Assembly: GCF_001687605.2 (NCBI RefSeq)
Contig: NZ_CP016539.2
Coordinates: 1,704,501-1,768,500, forward strand
Direction of reading: 5' to 3'
Source of the DNA: Planococcus plakortidis
Lineage (GTDB): Bacteria > Bacillota > Bacilli > Bacillales_A > Planococcaceae
DNA: 64,000 nt
Shown here: piece by piece, positions 8,193-17,209 of the stretch
How positions within the stretch are numbered: position 1 is the first letter of the stretch
How the letters are laid out: every line of letters begins with the position of its first letter
Notes under the pieces: generated by a model
What the model saw: only the letters and a program-made list of their open reading frames with translations
Databases searched by the model: none
What the model was told of the DNA's origin: nothing
Made by a program: the position numbers and the translations under genes

Positions 8193-8570
8193 TGATCTTC
8201 CTCCTTGTTAGCCATTTTATGAACCGATGCCAGAGGCCCTTCTTCAAAGAATAGTCCTGTTACTGTGAATTATAGTTGCTTTCCTTTAAAAGTCAAACAA
8301 CTTTTTTACAATTCGAAATAATCGGACATCGGTAGTTATGCTTTTATTCGATACCTTATTTGGCTTGGCCTCCATGACTGCAGGTTTCGCAGCGCATGCA
8401 AAAGCATTGCTAAGGGTTCGGGGCTTAAGCATTGTGTGCTGGCCTGAAATCTTCAAACCCGTGCATGTTTAAAAAGGGGGCATTTCAGGAATACTACAGA
8501 AAGCATATGTGTACTACCGACAATGATTTCCCTGTTATAATGGGAGATATTACTGAAGGAGATGATAGCG
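8193..8570. other. Non-coding stretch between hsp20 and the small gene at 8571
   Basis: A 378-base divergent intergenic region. It holds the hsp20 promoter at 8269-8296 and a TATAAT at about 8536-8541, likely the -10 of the rightward small gene. I see no conserved RNA structure or credible reading frame in the rest. Confidence 0.5.
8269..8296 (-). promoter_or_regulatory. SigA promoter of hsp20
   Basis: Minus strand TTGACT, 16 bases, TATAAT. It lies about 75 bases upstream of the hsp20 start. Confidence 0.7.
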
Positions 8571-8768
8571 ATGGAAATGGGTAAAATTAAAGGTTCGAGC
8601 ATGATGGTGAAAGTGGTGCGTTCCCTTATGGAAGAAGGCTGGTCTTTTACGCCGAACGAATTGGACATCATCGTACGCGCCGAGCATCCTGAAACCGGCG
8701 AATCCATCTCCTTCCCTTCATTCGGAAGCCTGAAAATGTGGCTCTACGAAAAAGGGCTTAGCTATTAA
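8571..8768 (+). CDS. Small conserved-looking protein of unknown function
   Basis: A 65-residue soluble protein (MEMGKIKGSSMMVKVVRSL, then FTPNELDIIVRAEHPETGE). I do not recognise the family. ATG 8571 is preferred because AAGGAG lies 8 bases upstream; ATG 8562 sits only 1 base away from it. It is flanked by its own TATAAT-containing upstream region and a strong terminator, so it is a monocistronic small gene. The ending SLKMWLYEKGLSY suggests a compact mixed fold, but no catalytic residue pattern is visible. Confidence 0.7.
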   Translation: MEMGKIKGSSMMVKVVRSLMEEGWSFTPNELDIIVRAEHPETGESISFPSFGSLKMWLYEKGLSY

Positions 8769-8774
8769 TTAAAA

Positions 8775-8816
8775 AAGCTGTCCCTGCTGCCGGTTCGGCA
8801 GAGGGACAGTTTTTTT
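8775..8816 (+). terminator. Strong intrinsic terminator
   Basis: Long stem CTGTCCCTGCTGCC / GGCAGAGGGACAG with a seven-T tail. Confidence 0.9.
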
Positions 8817-8863
8817 GTCGGGCATTTCAGGTTCATGATCAGCGATTCCAGATGCGCTTAAAT

Positions 8864-9016
8864 CTAAACGGTCAGTTCGAGAATTGCCGGCTTCTTGCAT
8901 AGCGAAGCGTTGACGCCTTGTTTTCTTAATTCAGAAACGATGGCGCTATTGGTTTTCCTGTACGATTCATCGAGCATTCTCTTTAACTGCTTCATTTGAT
9001 AGGATTGACGGTTCAT
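8864..9016 (-). CDS. Small 50-residue protein of unknown function
   Basis: A short reading frame of 50 codons plus stop, starting MNRQSYQMKQLKRMLDESYR and ending LCKKPAILELTV. GGAGGG lies 8 bases upstream of the ATG at 9016. It is rich in Lys, Arg and Gln, is probably two amphipathic helices, and has one Cys near the end. It is separated from hsp20 and abgT by terminators or gaps, so it would be its own unit. I do not recognise the family. Support is the ribosome site and balanced codon use only. Confidence 0.55.
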   Translation of the reverse strand: MNRQSYQMKQLKRMLDESYRKTNSAIVSELRKQGVNASLCKKPAILELTV

Positions 9017-9160
9017 TCAACACACCCTCCACTCGGATGACTTCCTAGACCAGTATACAGGTCAACTATGAACAAACTATTAACAAACGACAAAAATGTT
9101 TGAAATCTTTTTTATGCCAGGAGCCTCACCCGCACGATCGAACATGAGCCCTGACGGCTG

Positions 9161-9192
9161 AAAAAAACCCGCCTTCCGGAGGCGGATTTTTT
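9161..9192 (-). terminator. Terminator at the end of the abg-like operon
   Basis: Minus strand AATCCGCC...GGCGGGTT stem with TCCGGAA loop followed by seven T, next to the stop of the AbgT gene. Confidence 0.85.
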
Positions 9193-9193
9193 A

Positions 9194-10708
9194 TTACATG
9201 CGCAAACTGATGCCAGGGCCAATCGGTAGCCCCGTCAATGCAAAAATGACCATCATGACGAGCCACACACCGAAGAAGATGAGGCTATATGGCAACATCA
9301 TGGAAATCAAGGTGCCAAGTCCCGCTTTTTTGTCGTATTCCCGCATGAAGGCGAGGACGATCAGAATATACGGATTGAGCGGCGTGATGATGTTCGTCGA
9401 TGAATCCGCGATACGGAAGGCCAATTGGACAAATGCCGGATGATAATCAAGCAGCATGAACATCGGGATGAAAATTGGCGCCATCAACGCCCATTGAGCG
9501 GACCCGCTGAAAATCAACAGGTTTAAGAGCGCTGCCAGGACGCTGAAGCCGACCATGACCGGCAAGCCCGTCATATTGATGCTCGTCAAGAATTCGGCGC
9601 TGTTGACAGCGAGCCAGATCCCCAGGTTGCTCCAGTTGAAATAATTGATGAACTGGGCAGCGGCGAAGATCAAGACGATATAGCCGGACATGTCCTTGAT
9701 GGCATCTCCCATGTAGGCAGGGACATCTTTCGATTCAGTGATTTTCTTGACCGTGATGCCATACGCGACGGCCACGGTAATGAAAAAGAACAGGATGATC
9801 GGGACGATGCCGGATAAGAATGGCGATGGGATGATGCCGCCGTCTTCGTTCCGGACTGGTGAATCGGGCAAGAACACTAGCAATGCAATCAAGCCAACAT
9901 AGATGGCCCCTGCAATCACGGCATTCAGTAAGCCCTTGTTTTCCTGTTTCGTCACCGGTTCGAATGTATTATCGGCCCTGCCAGTGTATTTGCCAAGTCT
10001 AGGCTCGATCAATTTCTCGGTAATGATTGCGCCGACGATTGCCATGACGATGACGGATGCACTCATGAAATACCAGTTATCAACCGGCGTCACGACAATC
10101 GTATCATCGATCGCGCGGGCTGCTTCTGTGGAAATCCCTGAAAGCAGGGCGTCCGTTCCGGTAACGAGGATATTCGCTGTGAATCCTGCGCCTGTCCCGG
10201 CGAAACCTGCGGCAAGTCCTGCGAGCGGATGGCGCCCGACAGAAGCGAAGACCATGGCCGCAAGCGGCGGCACAAGGATAAAGGCGGCATCTGACGCCAA
10301 GTTGCCCATGATCCCTGTGAAAATGACCGCATAAGTGATGAGTGACTTCGGCGCATTGAGGATGGACTTCTTGATGGCAGTTTCCATCAGGCCGACTCGT
10401 TCCGCAAGCCCGATGCCGAGCATCATGACGAGCACGAGGCCGAGCGGCGCAAAGCCGGTGAAGTTATTGATCGTCTCTGCCAGGATATAACGGATCCCTT
10501 CCCCCGAGACGATGTTTTGAATCGCCAGCTCCTCACCCGTGCCTGGATGGACGACAGTCGTGCCGAGTGAACTGACCAGCCATGACAGCAAGACGACAAA
10601 AACGGCTAAGTATACAAAAATGAAGAACGGATCGGGCAAGCGGTTGCCCCACTTTTCAATGAAATTCAAAAATCCTTTTTTGTCTTGATGTTCTGTCGGT
10701 GTTGCCAT
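9194..10708 (-). CDS. abgT: AbgT family transporter (p-aminobenzoyl-glutamate type)
   Basis: Polytopic inner-membrane transporter of about 504 residues. AbgT of Escherichia coli imports p-aminobenzoyl-glutamate; other family members export sulfonamide antimetabolites. Family-like blocks are GNRLPDPFFIFVYLAV at the N-terminus, MGNLASDAAFILVPPLAAM near residue 135, GFAGTGAGFTANILVTGTDALL near 165 and SSTNIITPLNPYILIVLAF near 425. It is the last gene of the five-gene operon with three M20 hydrolases, which supports import of an acyl-amino-acid substrate. ATG 10708 is chosen because AGGGAGGA lies 6 bases upstream; the ATG at 10714 is too close. Confidence 0.9.
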   Translation of the reverse strand: MATPTEHQDKKGFLNFIEKWGNRLPDPFFIFVYLAVFVVLLSWLVSSLGTTVVHPGTGEELAIQNIVSGEGIRYILAETINNFTGFAPLGLVLVMMLGIGLAERVGLMETAIKKSILNAPKSLITYAVIFTGIMGNLASDAAFILVPPLAAMVFASVGRHPLAGLAAGFAGTGAGFTANILVTGTDALLSGISTEAARAIDDTIVVTPVDNWYFMSASVIVMAIVGAIITEKLIEPRLGKYTGRADNTFEPVTKQENKGLLNAVIAGAIYVGLIALLVFLPDSPVRNEDGGIIPSPFLSGIVPIILFFFITVAVAYGITVKKITESKDVPAYMGDAIKDMSGYIVLIFAAAQFINYFNWSNLGIWLAVNSAEFLTSINMTGLPVMVGFSVLAALLNLLIFSGSAQWALMAPIFIPMFMLLDYHPAFVQLAFRIADSSTNIITPLNPYILIVLAFMREYDKKAGLGTLISMMLPYSLIFFGVWLVMMVIFALTGLPIGPGISLRM

Positions 10709-10729
10709 TCCCATTCCTCCCTTATCTTT

Positions 10730-12043
10730 TTATGTACCGAAGGTCAAACGGTATAATTTCCGCGGCCGGCCGCGCCGGCCAGCTTCTTCTCCCGCGACTT
10801 CCGCTACACCGATGCTTTCGAGCTCGGTCAGGATCCTGCGCGCATTGCGCTCGGTGCTGTTCATCCATTGGGATAGTTCCAAGGCGGTGATTTCGTCTTT
10901 CGCGTAATGGCGGGACAATGATTCAATGCGGGCGATGACAGTCTGGCTGATCGATGCGCCTTTTAGCGCTTCCTGCCATTTGGCTTCGGAACTGCGGCGG
11001 CTGTAGCGGAGCCGTTCACCGGATGAGTTGATTTCCGTCACTTTGCCGCCTTCATCGATATTGATGACGTCGCCGTTCTCTTTTTCCCTTGCATAGTCGA
11101 GCGCGAGCCGGACATTCTGCTCGGATTCTGTCACGGTCCGGCCATAGCCGATGCCGATGCGTACCTCGAACTTGCTGTTGGCAAAAATTTCATCCTTCAA
11201 TTCTTCCGGATAATGGGACTTTCCGTAAAGTTCCAGTTCACCCCGGGTCGTATAGATAAAATAGATGCCATTACCCATCCCGACTTTCGAGCCCTTGACT
11301 TCTTCGGCGAAATCGATGAGGACCCGGTTCACCGCAAGCTCCTGGCGCTCGATCTTGAACGGGGTCTTACGCTGCTGCGCCTGGCTCGGGTAGATGATTT
11401 CGATGCCGATCATCGCCAATTGCTTCATGCGGTACAAATCCGACAGGCTTCTTTCCTTAATAACGGAAATCGCACGGTGCGCCGCCAGTTCCGATACACT
11501 GATGCGGTAGACCGGCACGCCCCGCTCCTTTAAACCGTTGTAAGCGGCATGGACGCAAGTGAGCGCTGCTTGAATGTGCCCCGAGCGGTAAAGCTTTTCG
11601 TGATAATCGATCAATTCTTCTGCCGGAATATAGCCAAGCTCCGGCGCGGTATGGATCTCCAGCTTTTCCAAATCGAAATCCTTGAGCATTTTCAGCACTT
11701 CACGGCGCGGGACCGAATCGACGCTGATGCTCGATAAGACGGCGCCTTCTTGCACGAAGGCATCGAGCATCGTGCCGAGCAGGCTTGACCCATGCAAGAG
11801 GATATAATCCGCATGATCCGCATCGATTAACTCTTCTTTCAAGGCGAAATGATACGGCGCAGGGCCTGAAAACAGCCAATGCCCGATCTGCGCTGAATGT
11901 TCGTTGATGATGCTTTTCGTTTCCTCCGTGTGCTGGTAAATAAACGGAATGAGCTCGATCCCTTCTATACTGCCCGCCGCTTTCATCGTTTCAATCACTG
12001 AATCGTTCGGCCCGATCAGCCCGACTTTAACCGTTTCTGCCAT
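10730..12043 (-). CDS. Transcriptional regulator of the amidohydrolase operon
   Basis: A 437-residue protein. The N-terminal 200 residues form a Rossmann-like sensor (VKVGLIGPNDSVIE, LFSGPAPYHFALKE). Residues 230-345 include FEVRIGIGYGRTVTESEQNVRLAL, reminiscent of the degenerate cyclase/GGDEF-like fold of some Gram-positive regulators. The C-terminal 65 residues are a winged helix-turn-helix (LELSQWMNSTERNARRILTEL, then a basic RRGRPRKLYRL tail). Its start overlaps the end of the preceding amidohydrolase by 17 bases, so it is translationally coupled. By position it probably controls the AbgT/M20 operon, sensing an amide or its cleavage product. That role is inference. Confidence 0.7.
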   Translation of the reverse strand: MAETVKVGLIGPNDSVIETMKAAGSIEGIELIPFIYQHTEETKSIINEHSAQIGHWLFSGPAPYHFALKEELIDADHADYILLHGSSLLGTMLDAFVQEGAVLSSISVDSVPRREVLKMLKDFDLEKLEIHTAPELGYIPAEELIDYHEKLYRSGHIQAALTCVHAAYNGLKERGVPVYRISVSELAAHRAISVIKERSLSDLYRMKQLAMIGIEIIYPSQAQQRKTPFKIERQELAVNRVLIDFAEEVKGSKVGMGNGIYFIYTTRGELELYGKSHYPEELKDEIFANSKFEVRIGIGYGRTVTESEQNVRLALDYAREKENGDVINIDEGGKVTEINSSGERLRYSRRSSEAKWQEALKGASISQTVIARIESLSRHYAKDEITALELSQWMNSTERNARRILTELESIGVAEVAGEEAGRRGRPRKLYRLTFGT

Positions 12044-13274
12044 TCGCGGTCGCCTCCATCAAAAAGCGGGCCAATAGCTCGACGCCCATTTTCAAGTCTT
12101 CAGCATCAGCGAATTCGTCGGGATGGTGGCTCAGCCCATCCTTGCAGGGAATGAACAGCAAACCGCTCGGCCATATTTGCGCCATATTCATGACGTCATG
12201 CCCTGCACCGCTGTCCATCCGATGCGCCATATAGGCTTCGTGGTCGCCCGCCTCGACCAATTGCTGTGCAATCGTGTCATCGAGAAGAACGGATGGATTG
12301 TTGACCAGTACTTCAATGCCAATGGCCACGCCTGTCGTTTCTTCGATACGCTTCGCTTCGTTCTGTATGGCATCTGCCATCTTCATCTTCAAGCGATCGT
12401 CGACACTTCGGATATCGATACCTGCCGTGACGGTTTGCGGAATGACATTCATCGAATTCGGCGAGGCCGTCAATGTCGACACCGTTGCGACCAGTGATTT
12501 GCCATAGGCATCATTCAATTGTAGCGCCGTTTCCTGGACGAAGGAAATAAATGGCGCAGCAGCTGCCAGTGCATCTTGCCTCCGGTCCATCGGCGTCGTC
12601 CCGGTATGCCCCGCCTTCCCATTGAATGTGACGGACAGGCGGATCGGACAGGCGACGCCTTTGACAACACCATAATCTTTTCCATGGTTGACGATATGCA
12701 TTCCTTGTTCGATGTGCAGTTCGACAAAGCATTCCAGCTGTTCTTTCGGACGCTTCGCATTCACCATTTCCTGCCATACGAAACCTTGGCCTTCGACCGC
12801 TTGCGCGAGCGTGACGCCGTACTGGTCTTCGAGCGTCCCGAGGGACGGGTCCAGTGAGCCGCTCATTGCTTTGCTGCCGATCGTCGAGACGCCAAAACGT
12901 GAGGACTCTTCCGCACGGAAGCAGATGACTTCGATTGGGCGCTGCGGTTCGAAATCGGCTTCCTTCAGCATCTTGATCGCCCCGAGCCCGCACACGACGC
13001 CTGCTCCGCCATCGAATGCCCCGCCGTTTGGCACCGTGTCGAGATGGGATCCCGTCGCGACTGCCCCATGCCCGCCCGCGACATTCCAGCGGGCAATGGC
13101 ATTCCCTGCCGCGTCTTCTGAAACCTCAAGCCCCAGTTCCTCAGCGATCGCTTTAAAGGCCTCGATCGCTTCTGTTTCTTCCGATGTATAGCCTTCCCGC
13201 GTAAACCCTTGGGGCCGGACGAGTACATCGCTTAAATTCATCCGCATCAATTGCTCAATCAGCCAGTTCTTCAC
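12027..13274 (-). CDS. M20 family hydantoinase/carbamoylase-type amidohydrolase (AllC/HyuC-like)
   Basis: A 415-residue dinuclear-metal amidase of the N-carbamoyl-L-amino-acid hydrolase/allantoate amidohydrolase branch. Metal-site blocks are TGSHLDTVPNGGAFDGGAG (residues 76-94) and FRAEESSRFG (near 123), then HIEQG (near 190) and the dimerisation lid GHTGTTPMDRRQDAL. A late metal His lies in DGLSHHPDEFAD. No allantoin or hydantoin genes lie nearby, so in this operon it may act on N-acyl or N-carbamoyl amino acids. The start is GTG 13274, with AAGGAGG 9 bases upstream, inside the 3' end of the preceding gene. Confidence 0.9.
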   Translation of the reverse strand: MKNWLIEQLMRMNLSDVLVRPQGFTREGYTSEETEAIEAFKAIAEELGLEVSEDAAGNAIARWNVAGGHGAVATGSHLDTVPNGGAFDGGAGVVCGLGAIKMLKEADFEPQRPIEVICFRAEESSRFGVSTIGSKAMSGSLDPSLGTLEDQYGVTLAQAVEGQGFVWQEMVNAKRPKEQLECFVELHIEQGMHIVNHGKDYGVVKGVACPIRLSVTFNGKAGHTGTTPMDRRQDALAAAAPFISFVQETALQLNDAYGKSLVATVSTLTASPNSMNVIPQTVTAGIDIRSVDDRLKMKMADAIQNEAKRIEETTGVAIGIEVLVNNPSVLLDDTIAQQLVEAGDHEAYMAHRMDSGAGHDVMNMAQIWPSGLLFIPCKDGLSHHPDEFADAEDLKMGVELLARFLMEATANGRNG

Positions 13275-14582
13275 GGGTTTCGCCCTCCTTCAGCAAGTAT
13301 TCGGTCGTCCGGATCAAGGCTTCCAGCCCTGCTGACAACGCCTGTTCCTCGTAATCAAAACGCGGGTGGTGATGGCCGGCTGGCAACGGGCTGGCAAAAA
13401 TCATGAACGTCGCTTTGCCCCCGCATTCCCGGACGCGCTCCATCATATAGGTGACGTCTTCTGACGCGCCGATCGGCAGCTGCGGCACAATATTCAAGCG
13501 TTTTGATGCGCCACAGGCCCGCTCTACGATTTCCGCGAACCCGGGATCCGCGTCGGCCGAAATCGCCTTTCCCATATGCTCGGTTTCCAGTTCGACGTCA
13601 AACATCGCCGCACTCGCCCGTAGGATGCGCAATGCTTGGTCCTGCATATATTCATCCAATTCATTGGTCTCGCCGCGCGTCTCGATTTCCATCAGCGCTT
13701 GGTCGGCGATGATATTCCGGCCAGACCCGGCATGCAAAGTCCCGACATTGATGCGTGTCGCCCCGTCTTTATGGCGCGAGATGCCGTGCAGGTGCATAGT
13801 CGCTGACGCCGCAGCAAGCAAAGCATTGCGCCCGGCGTTCGGCTCCAGTCCGGAATGCGCCGATTTGCCGATGAATTTCGCGTTGAGCTTGGAACTCGCC
13901 AAGAACTTCGATGTGGAGGCGGCAACCGTCCCGGACGGCAGATCGTGTATGCCGACATGGCCGCTCAGGAAATAATCGGCATCATCGAGCCAGCCTTTAT
14001 CGACCACTGCCTTCGCCCCGCGCCCGCCTTCTTCGGCAGGCTGGAAGATCAGCGTGTATTTCCCCCGCAAACTGCCCTTTTCTTTCGCCAGGTATTCAGC
14101 GAGCCCAAGCCCGATAGCGGCATGCCCATCGTGGCCGCAGGCATGCATCATGCCGGGAACTTCCGAACGGAAAGCTTGCGCGGCTGGCACATGGGGGGAT
14201 TGCCCTCTTCTTCAATCGGCAAGGCATCGATATCGAAACGATAAGCGAAATTAGGCCCTTTTTTGCCGGTATCGAGCACTGCGGCAAAGCCGGTATGCCC
14301 GCCCTTCATCTGTGCCAGAAAATCAAGCGGCACCCCATAGCCGAGCGCGCGTTGTTCTTGTTGTTTCAGAAACCCTTCGCTGGGCACGCCCATGCGTTCC
14401 TCGCTCGTCAAAAGATCGCGGCCGAAAAAGAGTTCGAATCCTTTATGGGTTAATTGTTCACTTAATTCGTAAGTCGTCACATATTCCGCAAATCCGATTT
14501 CAGGGTATTTATGCCGCTTGCGCCTTTGATCGACGAGATGCGGTTCGATTTCTTCCATGAACCGGTCAATAACATCTGCCAC
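13255..14582 (-). pseudogene. AbgA/AbgB-like M20 amidohydrolase with a one-base frameshift
   Basis: Metallopeptidase of the aminobenzoyl-glutamate-hydrolase type. The upstream frame (EEIEPHLVDQRRKRHKYPEIG, then YRFDIDALPIEEEGNPP) breaks at a run of six C (minus strand) at 14195-14200. The family continues in the next frame as HVPAAQAFRSEVPGMMHACG, then GHDGHAAIGLGLAEYL, FQPAEEGGRGAKA and SGHVGIHDLPSG. One extra C (seven in total) gives NPPHVPAAQAF and restores one 440-residue protein. A GTG at 14582 (AGGAGG, 7 bases away) is preferred to the ATG at 14588. The next two genes overlap, so a real frameshift would be expected to disturb the coupling. Strand slippage or a homopolymer error is likely. 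Confidence 0.85.
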
Positions 14583-14593
14583 GTCCATTCCTC

Positions 14594-15769
14594 CTATCCG
14601 TTCAATTCACTAAGCACATCAAGCGCTGCCTGCGCCATCAGGCCGGTGCCGATCGGCAATGCCCGTTCATCGATCATAAAGCCCGGGTCATGGAGCGGTT
14701 TTTGATTTTCCCCGACCGATGTGCCGAGCCAGTAATAAACCCCTTCATATTTTTTCAAGAAGCGTCCGAAATCCTCGCCTGCCATGCTGCCGATCAGTTC
14801 CGGGGCAGCATCGGCACCCAACTGTGTTGTCGCGGATTCACGGACCACCTCGGCCCAGCGTTTCGTGTTGACCGTTGCGGGGTACCCATCCGAATACCTG
14901 ATTTCACATGATCCGCCCATCATTTCGGCGGTGCCTTCGACGACTTCATGGAAACGCTTTTTCAGTATTTGCTTCGTTTCATCTGATAATGAACGGATCG
15001 TGCCTTCGAGTACCACGCTATCCGCCACGACATTATAGCGGTAACCTCCCGAGATTTTCCCGATTGTGATCACGCCAGAGTCCATTGGATTGGCATTCCG
15101 GCTGATGATGGTCTGGATAGCGGAAATCACCTGGTTGGCGATGACAATGGCATCGACCGTCTGATGCGGCATCGAGGCATGGCCGCCCGCTCCACGGATC
15201 GTGACGTGGAAGCGGTCAGAGTTTCCCATGATCGCGCCGTCCAGGACCCCGACTTGCCCGGCCGGAAGCCCAGGCCAGACATGCTGTGCCAAGAGGACAT
15301 CCGGCTGGTACCGGTCGAACACGCCGTCTGCCATCATTTGCTCTGCCCCGCCAGTCGGCGCATTTTCTTCGGCAGGCTGGAAAATGAGCAATACCGTTCC
15401 AGTTATTTCGGCTTTTCGTTCCTGCAGCAATTTGCCTGCCCCGAGCAGCATCGCTGTATGGGCATCGTGTCCGCATGCATGCATTTTCCCGTCGGTTTTG
15501 GATTTGAATGGAACATCCGCTTGTTCGAGGATCGGCAAGGCATCGATGTCGGCACGCAAGCCGATTGTTTTTCCCGGCTTGCCCCCTTCGATCACGCCCA
15601 GCACACCCGTTTTGGCATATCCCGTATAGTACTGGATGCCATACTCATCGAGCTTCTTCTGGATTTTTTCTGAAGTCTTCATTTCCTCTCCGCTCAGTTC
15701 GGGATGTTCATGGAGGTCCCGTCGGAACGAGCGAATTTCGTCAAATAGTTCCTGTGCTTGTTCTATCAT
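14594..15769 (-). CDS. M20 family amidohydrolase (N-acyl/IAA-amino-acid hydrolase type)
   Basis: First gene of the operon, 391 residues. It is a zinc-dependent aminoacylase-like enzyme that would remove acyl groups from amino acids. Metal-ligand blocks are KMHACGHDAHTAMLLG near residue 100, FQPAEENAPTGGAEQM near 135 and LAQHVWPGLPAGQVG near 165. The dimerisation domain holds GGHASMPHQTVDAI, and the late His block is SMAGEDFGRFLKKY. ATG 15769 has AGCAGG 8 bases upstream; GTG 15778 overlaps that ribosome site. The five genes from 15769 down to 9194 run with gaps of 22 bases or less or with overlaps. Confidence 0.92.
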   Translation of the reverse strand: MIEQAQELFDEIRSFRRDLHEHPELSGEEMKTSEKIQKKLDEYGIQYYTGYAKTGVLGVIEGGKPGKTIGLRADIDALPILEQADVPFKSKTDGKMHACGHDAHTAMLLGAGKLLQERKAEITGTVLLIFQPAEENAPTGGAEQMMADGVFDRYQPDVLLAQHVWPGLPAGQVGVLDGAIMGNSDRFHVTIRGAGGHASMPHQTVDAIVIANQVISAIQTIISRNANPMDSGVITIGKISGGYRYNVVADSVVLEGTIRSLSDETKQILKKRFHEVVEGTAEMMGGSCEIRYSDGYPATVNTKRWAEVVRESATTQLGADAAPELIGSMAGEDFGRFLKKYEGVYYWLGTSVGENQKPLHDPGFMIDERALPIGTGLMAQAALDVLSELNG

Positions 15770-15894
15770 CGCTGTCACCTGCTTTTCTTATTTAAGGAAA
15801 TAAACCTTAATCATTCCGTTAATAAAAAGTGTACCGTACTTCGCGGGTGGAATACTACCCCTCATTTTGATTTTTCTGAATTTCCTCTCATTAA

Positions 15895-15925
15895 AAAAGA
15901 AGCCTGCTGTTACGCAGGCTTCTGT
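15895..15925 (-). terminator. Intrinsic terminator
   Basis: Minus strand AGAAGCCTGC / GCAGGCTTCT stem followed by six T, between the gene ending at 15963 and the amidohydrolase operon start. Confidence 0.85.
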
Positions 15926-15962
15926 GAAAGTCGATCCGCCCCATCCAGGGATGAGTATCCAG

Positions 15963-16757
15963 TTATCCGCCGTATAGGGCCGCGAATCGGTTTCGATGCT
16001 GCTCGATCGACGTAAAGATCGATACATCGTGCACTTCATTGTATTTGATGCCGATCGTTTCCAAGTATTCAGCCAGTTCGCCATAAAGCCCTTCGTAAAC
16101 TTCGACGAACTCGGGACCGGTCAGCTCAGCAATCGTTTTCAGATGGTCGTCCGCCAAGTCATTTTCCCCTGCTTGGCGCATGACGTAAAGTTCGCTCATG
16201 GAATGGATCAAATGGCGGAACGTGGCTTCAAAATAAGGTTGAGAGAAACTTTCTCCCTTTTTCGCCAAAACAAATGGCAAGCTTCTTAAAAACATATCCG
16301 CCGATCCTTCCAGCCCATACCTGACCGTCGAGCTATGGACCTGGCAGAAATACAATTGCCAGCTTTGATAGCTGTCACTCTTTTCCAGCCCTTTCCACTC
16401 CTCATGGCGCCGGATATCCATATTCTGCTTGAAATGCTCTATCGCTTGCCCGATGACAAATGCAATCAATGGTATGGTCTCATCCCCGGATACTTCAATG
16501 CCGATGATACTCTTGACACCGAACGGATGATGGACAGCTTTTTTTCCATCGAACTCATCATCGATGATCCCATATTCAGTAAAAATCGCATGGCTGAAAT
16601 CTTTGCGCTCTTTATAGAAGAAAAGAAATTCGATTTTATCTTTGAAATTAAATGGTTTGTATGCTGTTTTCGCTTTTTTTACCATTGCCGGAATATCAAT
16701 CTCCGGGCTTTCGTCAAACAATTCAATATAGCGGATCCCTTGCTCCGTTGTTTTCAA
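15963..16757 (-). CDS. Protein of unknown function with a TTG start
   Basis: A 264-residue soluble protein that I do not recognise. Visible features: an N-terminal IRYIELFDESPEIDIPAMVKK, a middle IIDDEFDGKKAVHHPFGVKS and PLIAFVIGQAIEHFKQNMDI, and a long helical C-terminus (IHSMSELYVMRQAGENDLAD, VYEGLYGELAEYLETIGIKY). No signal peptide or membrane segment is seen. TTG 16757 is chosen because AGAAGGAG lies 9 bases upstream; the longer frame up to 16853 would include the promoter. A SigA-like promoter (TTGTGT, 18 bases, TATAAT) sits at 16831-16860. Confidence 0.75.
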   Translation of the reverse strand: MKTTEQGIRYIELFDESPEIDIPAMVKKAKTAYKPFNFKDKIEFLFFYKERKDFSHAIFTEYGIIDDEFDGKKAVHHPFGVKSIIGIEVSGDETIPLIAFVIGQAIEHFKQNMDIRRHEEWKGLEKSDSYQSWQLYFCQVHSSTVRYGLEGSADMFLRSLPFVLAKKGESFSQPYFEATFRHLIHSMSELYVMRQAGENDLADDHLKTIAELTGPEFVEVYEGLYGELAEYLETIGIKYNEVHDVSIFTSIEQHRNRFAALYGG

Positions 16758-16830
16758 TGGTTTAACTCCTTCTCTGTAAGTCCATCTTTTCCCATTTCCC
16801 AAGTCGTTCCATTCGCGTATGGTTAGACCT

Positions 16831-16860
16831 ATTATAAGAAAAACCTTTTCCAAAACACAA
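16831..16860 (-). promoter_or_regulatory. SigA-like promoter of the gene at 15963-16757
   Basis: Minus strand TTGTGT, 18 bases, TATAAT, ending about 75 bases upstream of the TTG start. Confidence 0.55.
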
Positions 16861-17133
16861 GCAAGAACTTTCCGCTCCCTATAAAGAAGCCTTCACGGCT
16901 TTCCCTGCTGCCTGTGCGCTACAGTCAGATGACCGCGCACTGGCTGATCGGATGCAGCACTTATAGATGGGGGGGAGTTGATGAAACAGTCTTTCAGCAC
17001 CTTCAATAACTGCCCTGACCGATTATTCCGTGTTTCAGCTCACCAAGCCCTACAATTTGCCAGTATCCTGTAAAATTACTTAATAATCAGTCAAATCCGG
17101 CCATCAGAGCACAAGCTTTTTTTTCGGAACCAA

Positions 17134-17148
17134 ATGAAAGCGCTTCAG
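17134..17148 (+). promoter_or_regulatory. cre-like site upstream of citZ
   Basis: ATGAAAGCGCTTCAG fits 13 of 15 positions of the CcpA cre consensus and has the symmetric core GAAAGCGCTTC. It sits 62 bases before the citZ start, suited to catabolite repression as known for B. subtilis citZ. Confidence 0.6.
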
Positions 17149-17209
17149 CAAACCGTGCCGCATGAAGTCCCTGGCCGGCCATCAACATAATCAAAAAGGA
17201 GAGATTTTT

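Larger units (their letters stand above)
16758..17209. other. Intergenic region upstream of citZ
   Basis: A 452-base divergent region. It contains the leftward promoter at 16831-16860. A possible rightward 30-codon frame at 16981-17073 (MKQSFSTFNNCPDRLF) has a purine-rich GGGGGAG just before it. A poor citZ promoter candidate lies at 17057-17085 (TTGCCA, 17 bases, TTAATA), and the cre-like site is at 17134-17148. The mini-frame may be an artefact. Confidence 0.4.

Noticed and set aside
12511..12993. 160-codon frame within the AllC-like gene
   Set aside because: Low-complexity Arg-rich product overlapping a conserved metalloenzyme in the same strand but another frame.
16981..17073. 30-codon leader peptide before citZ
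   Set aside because: The purine-rich site and short length are weak; no attenuator structure follows.
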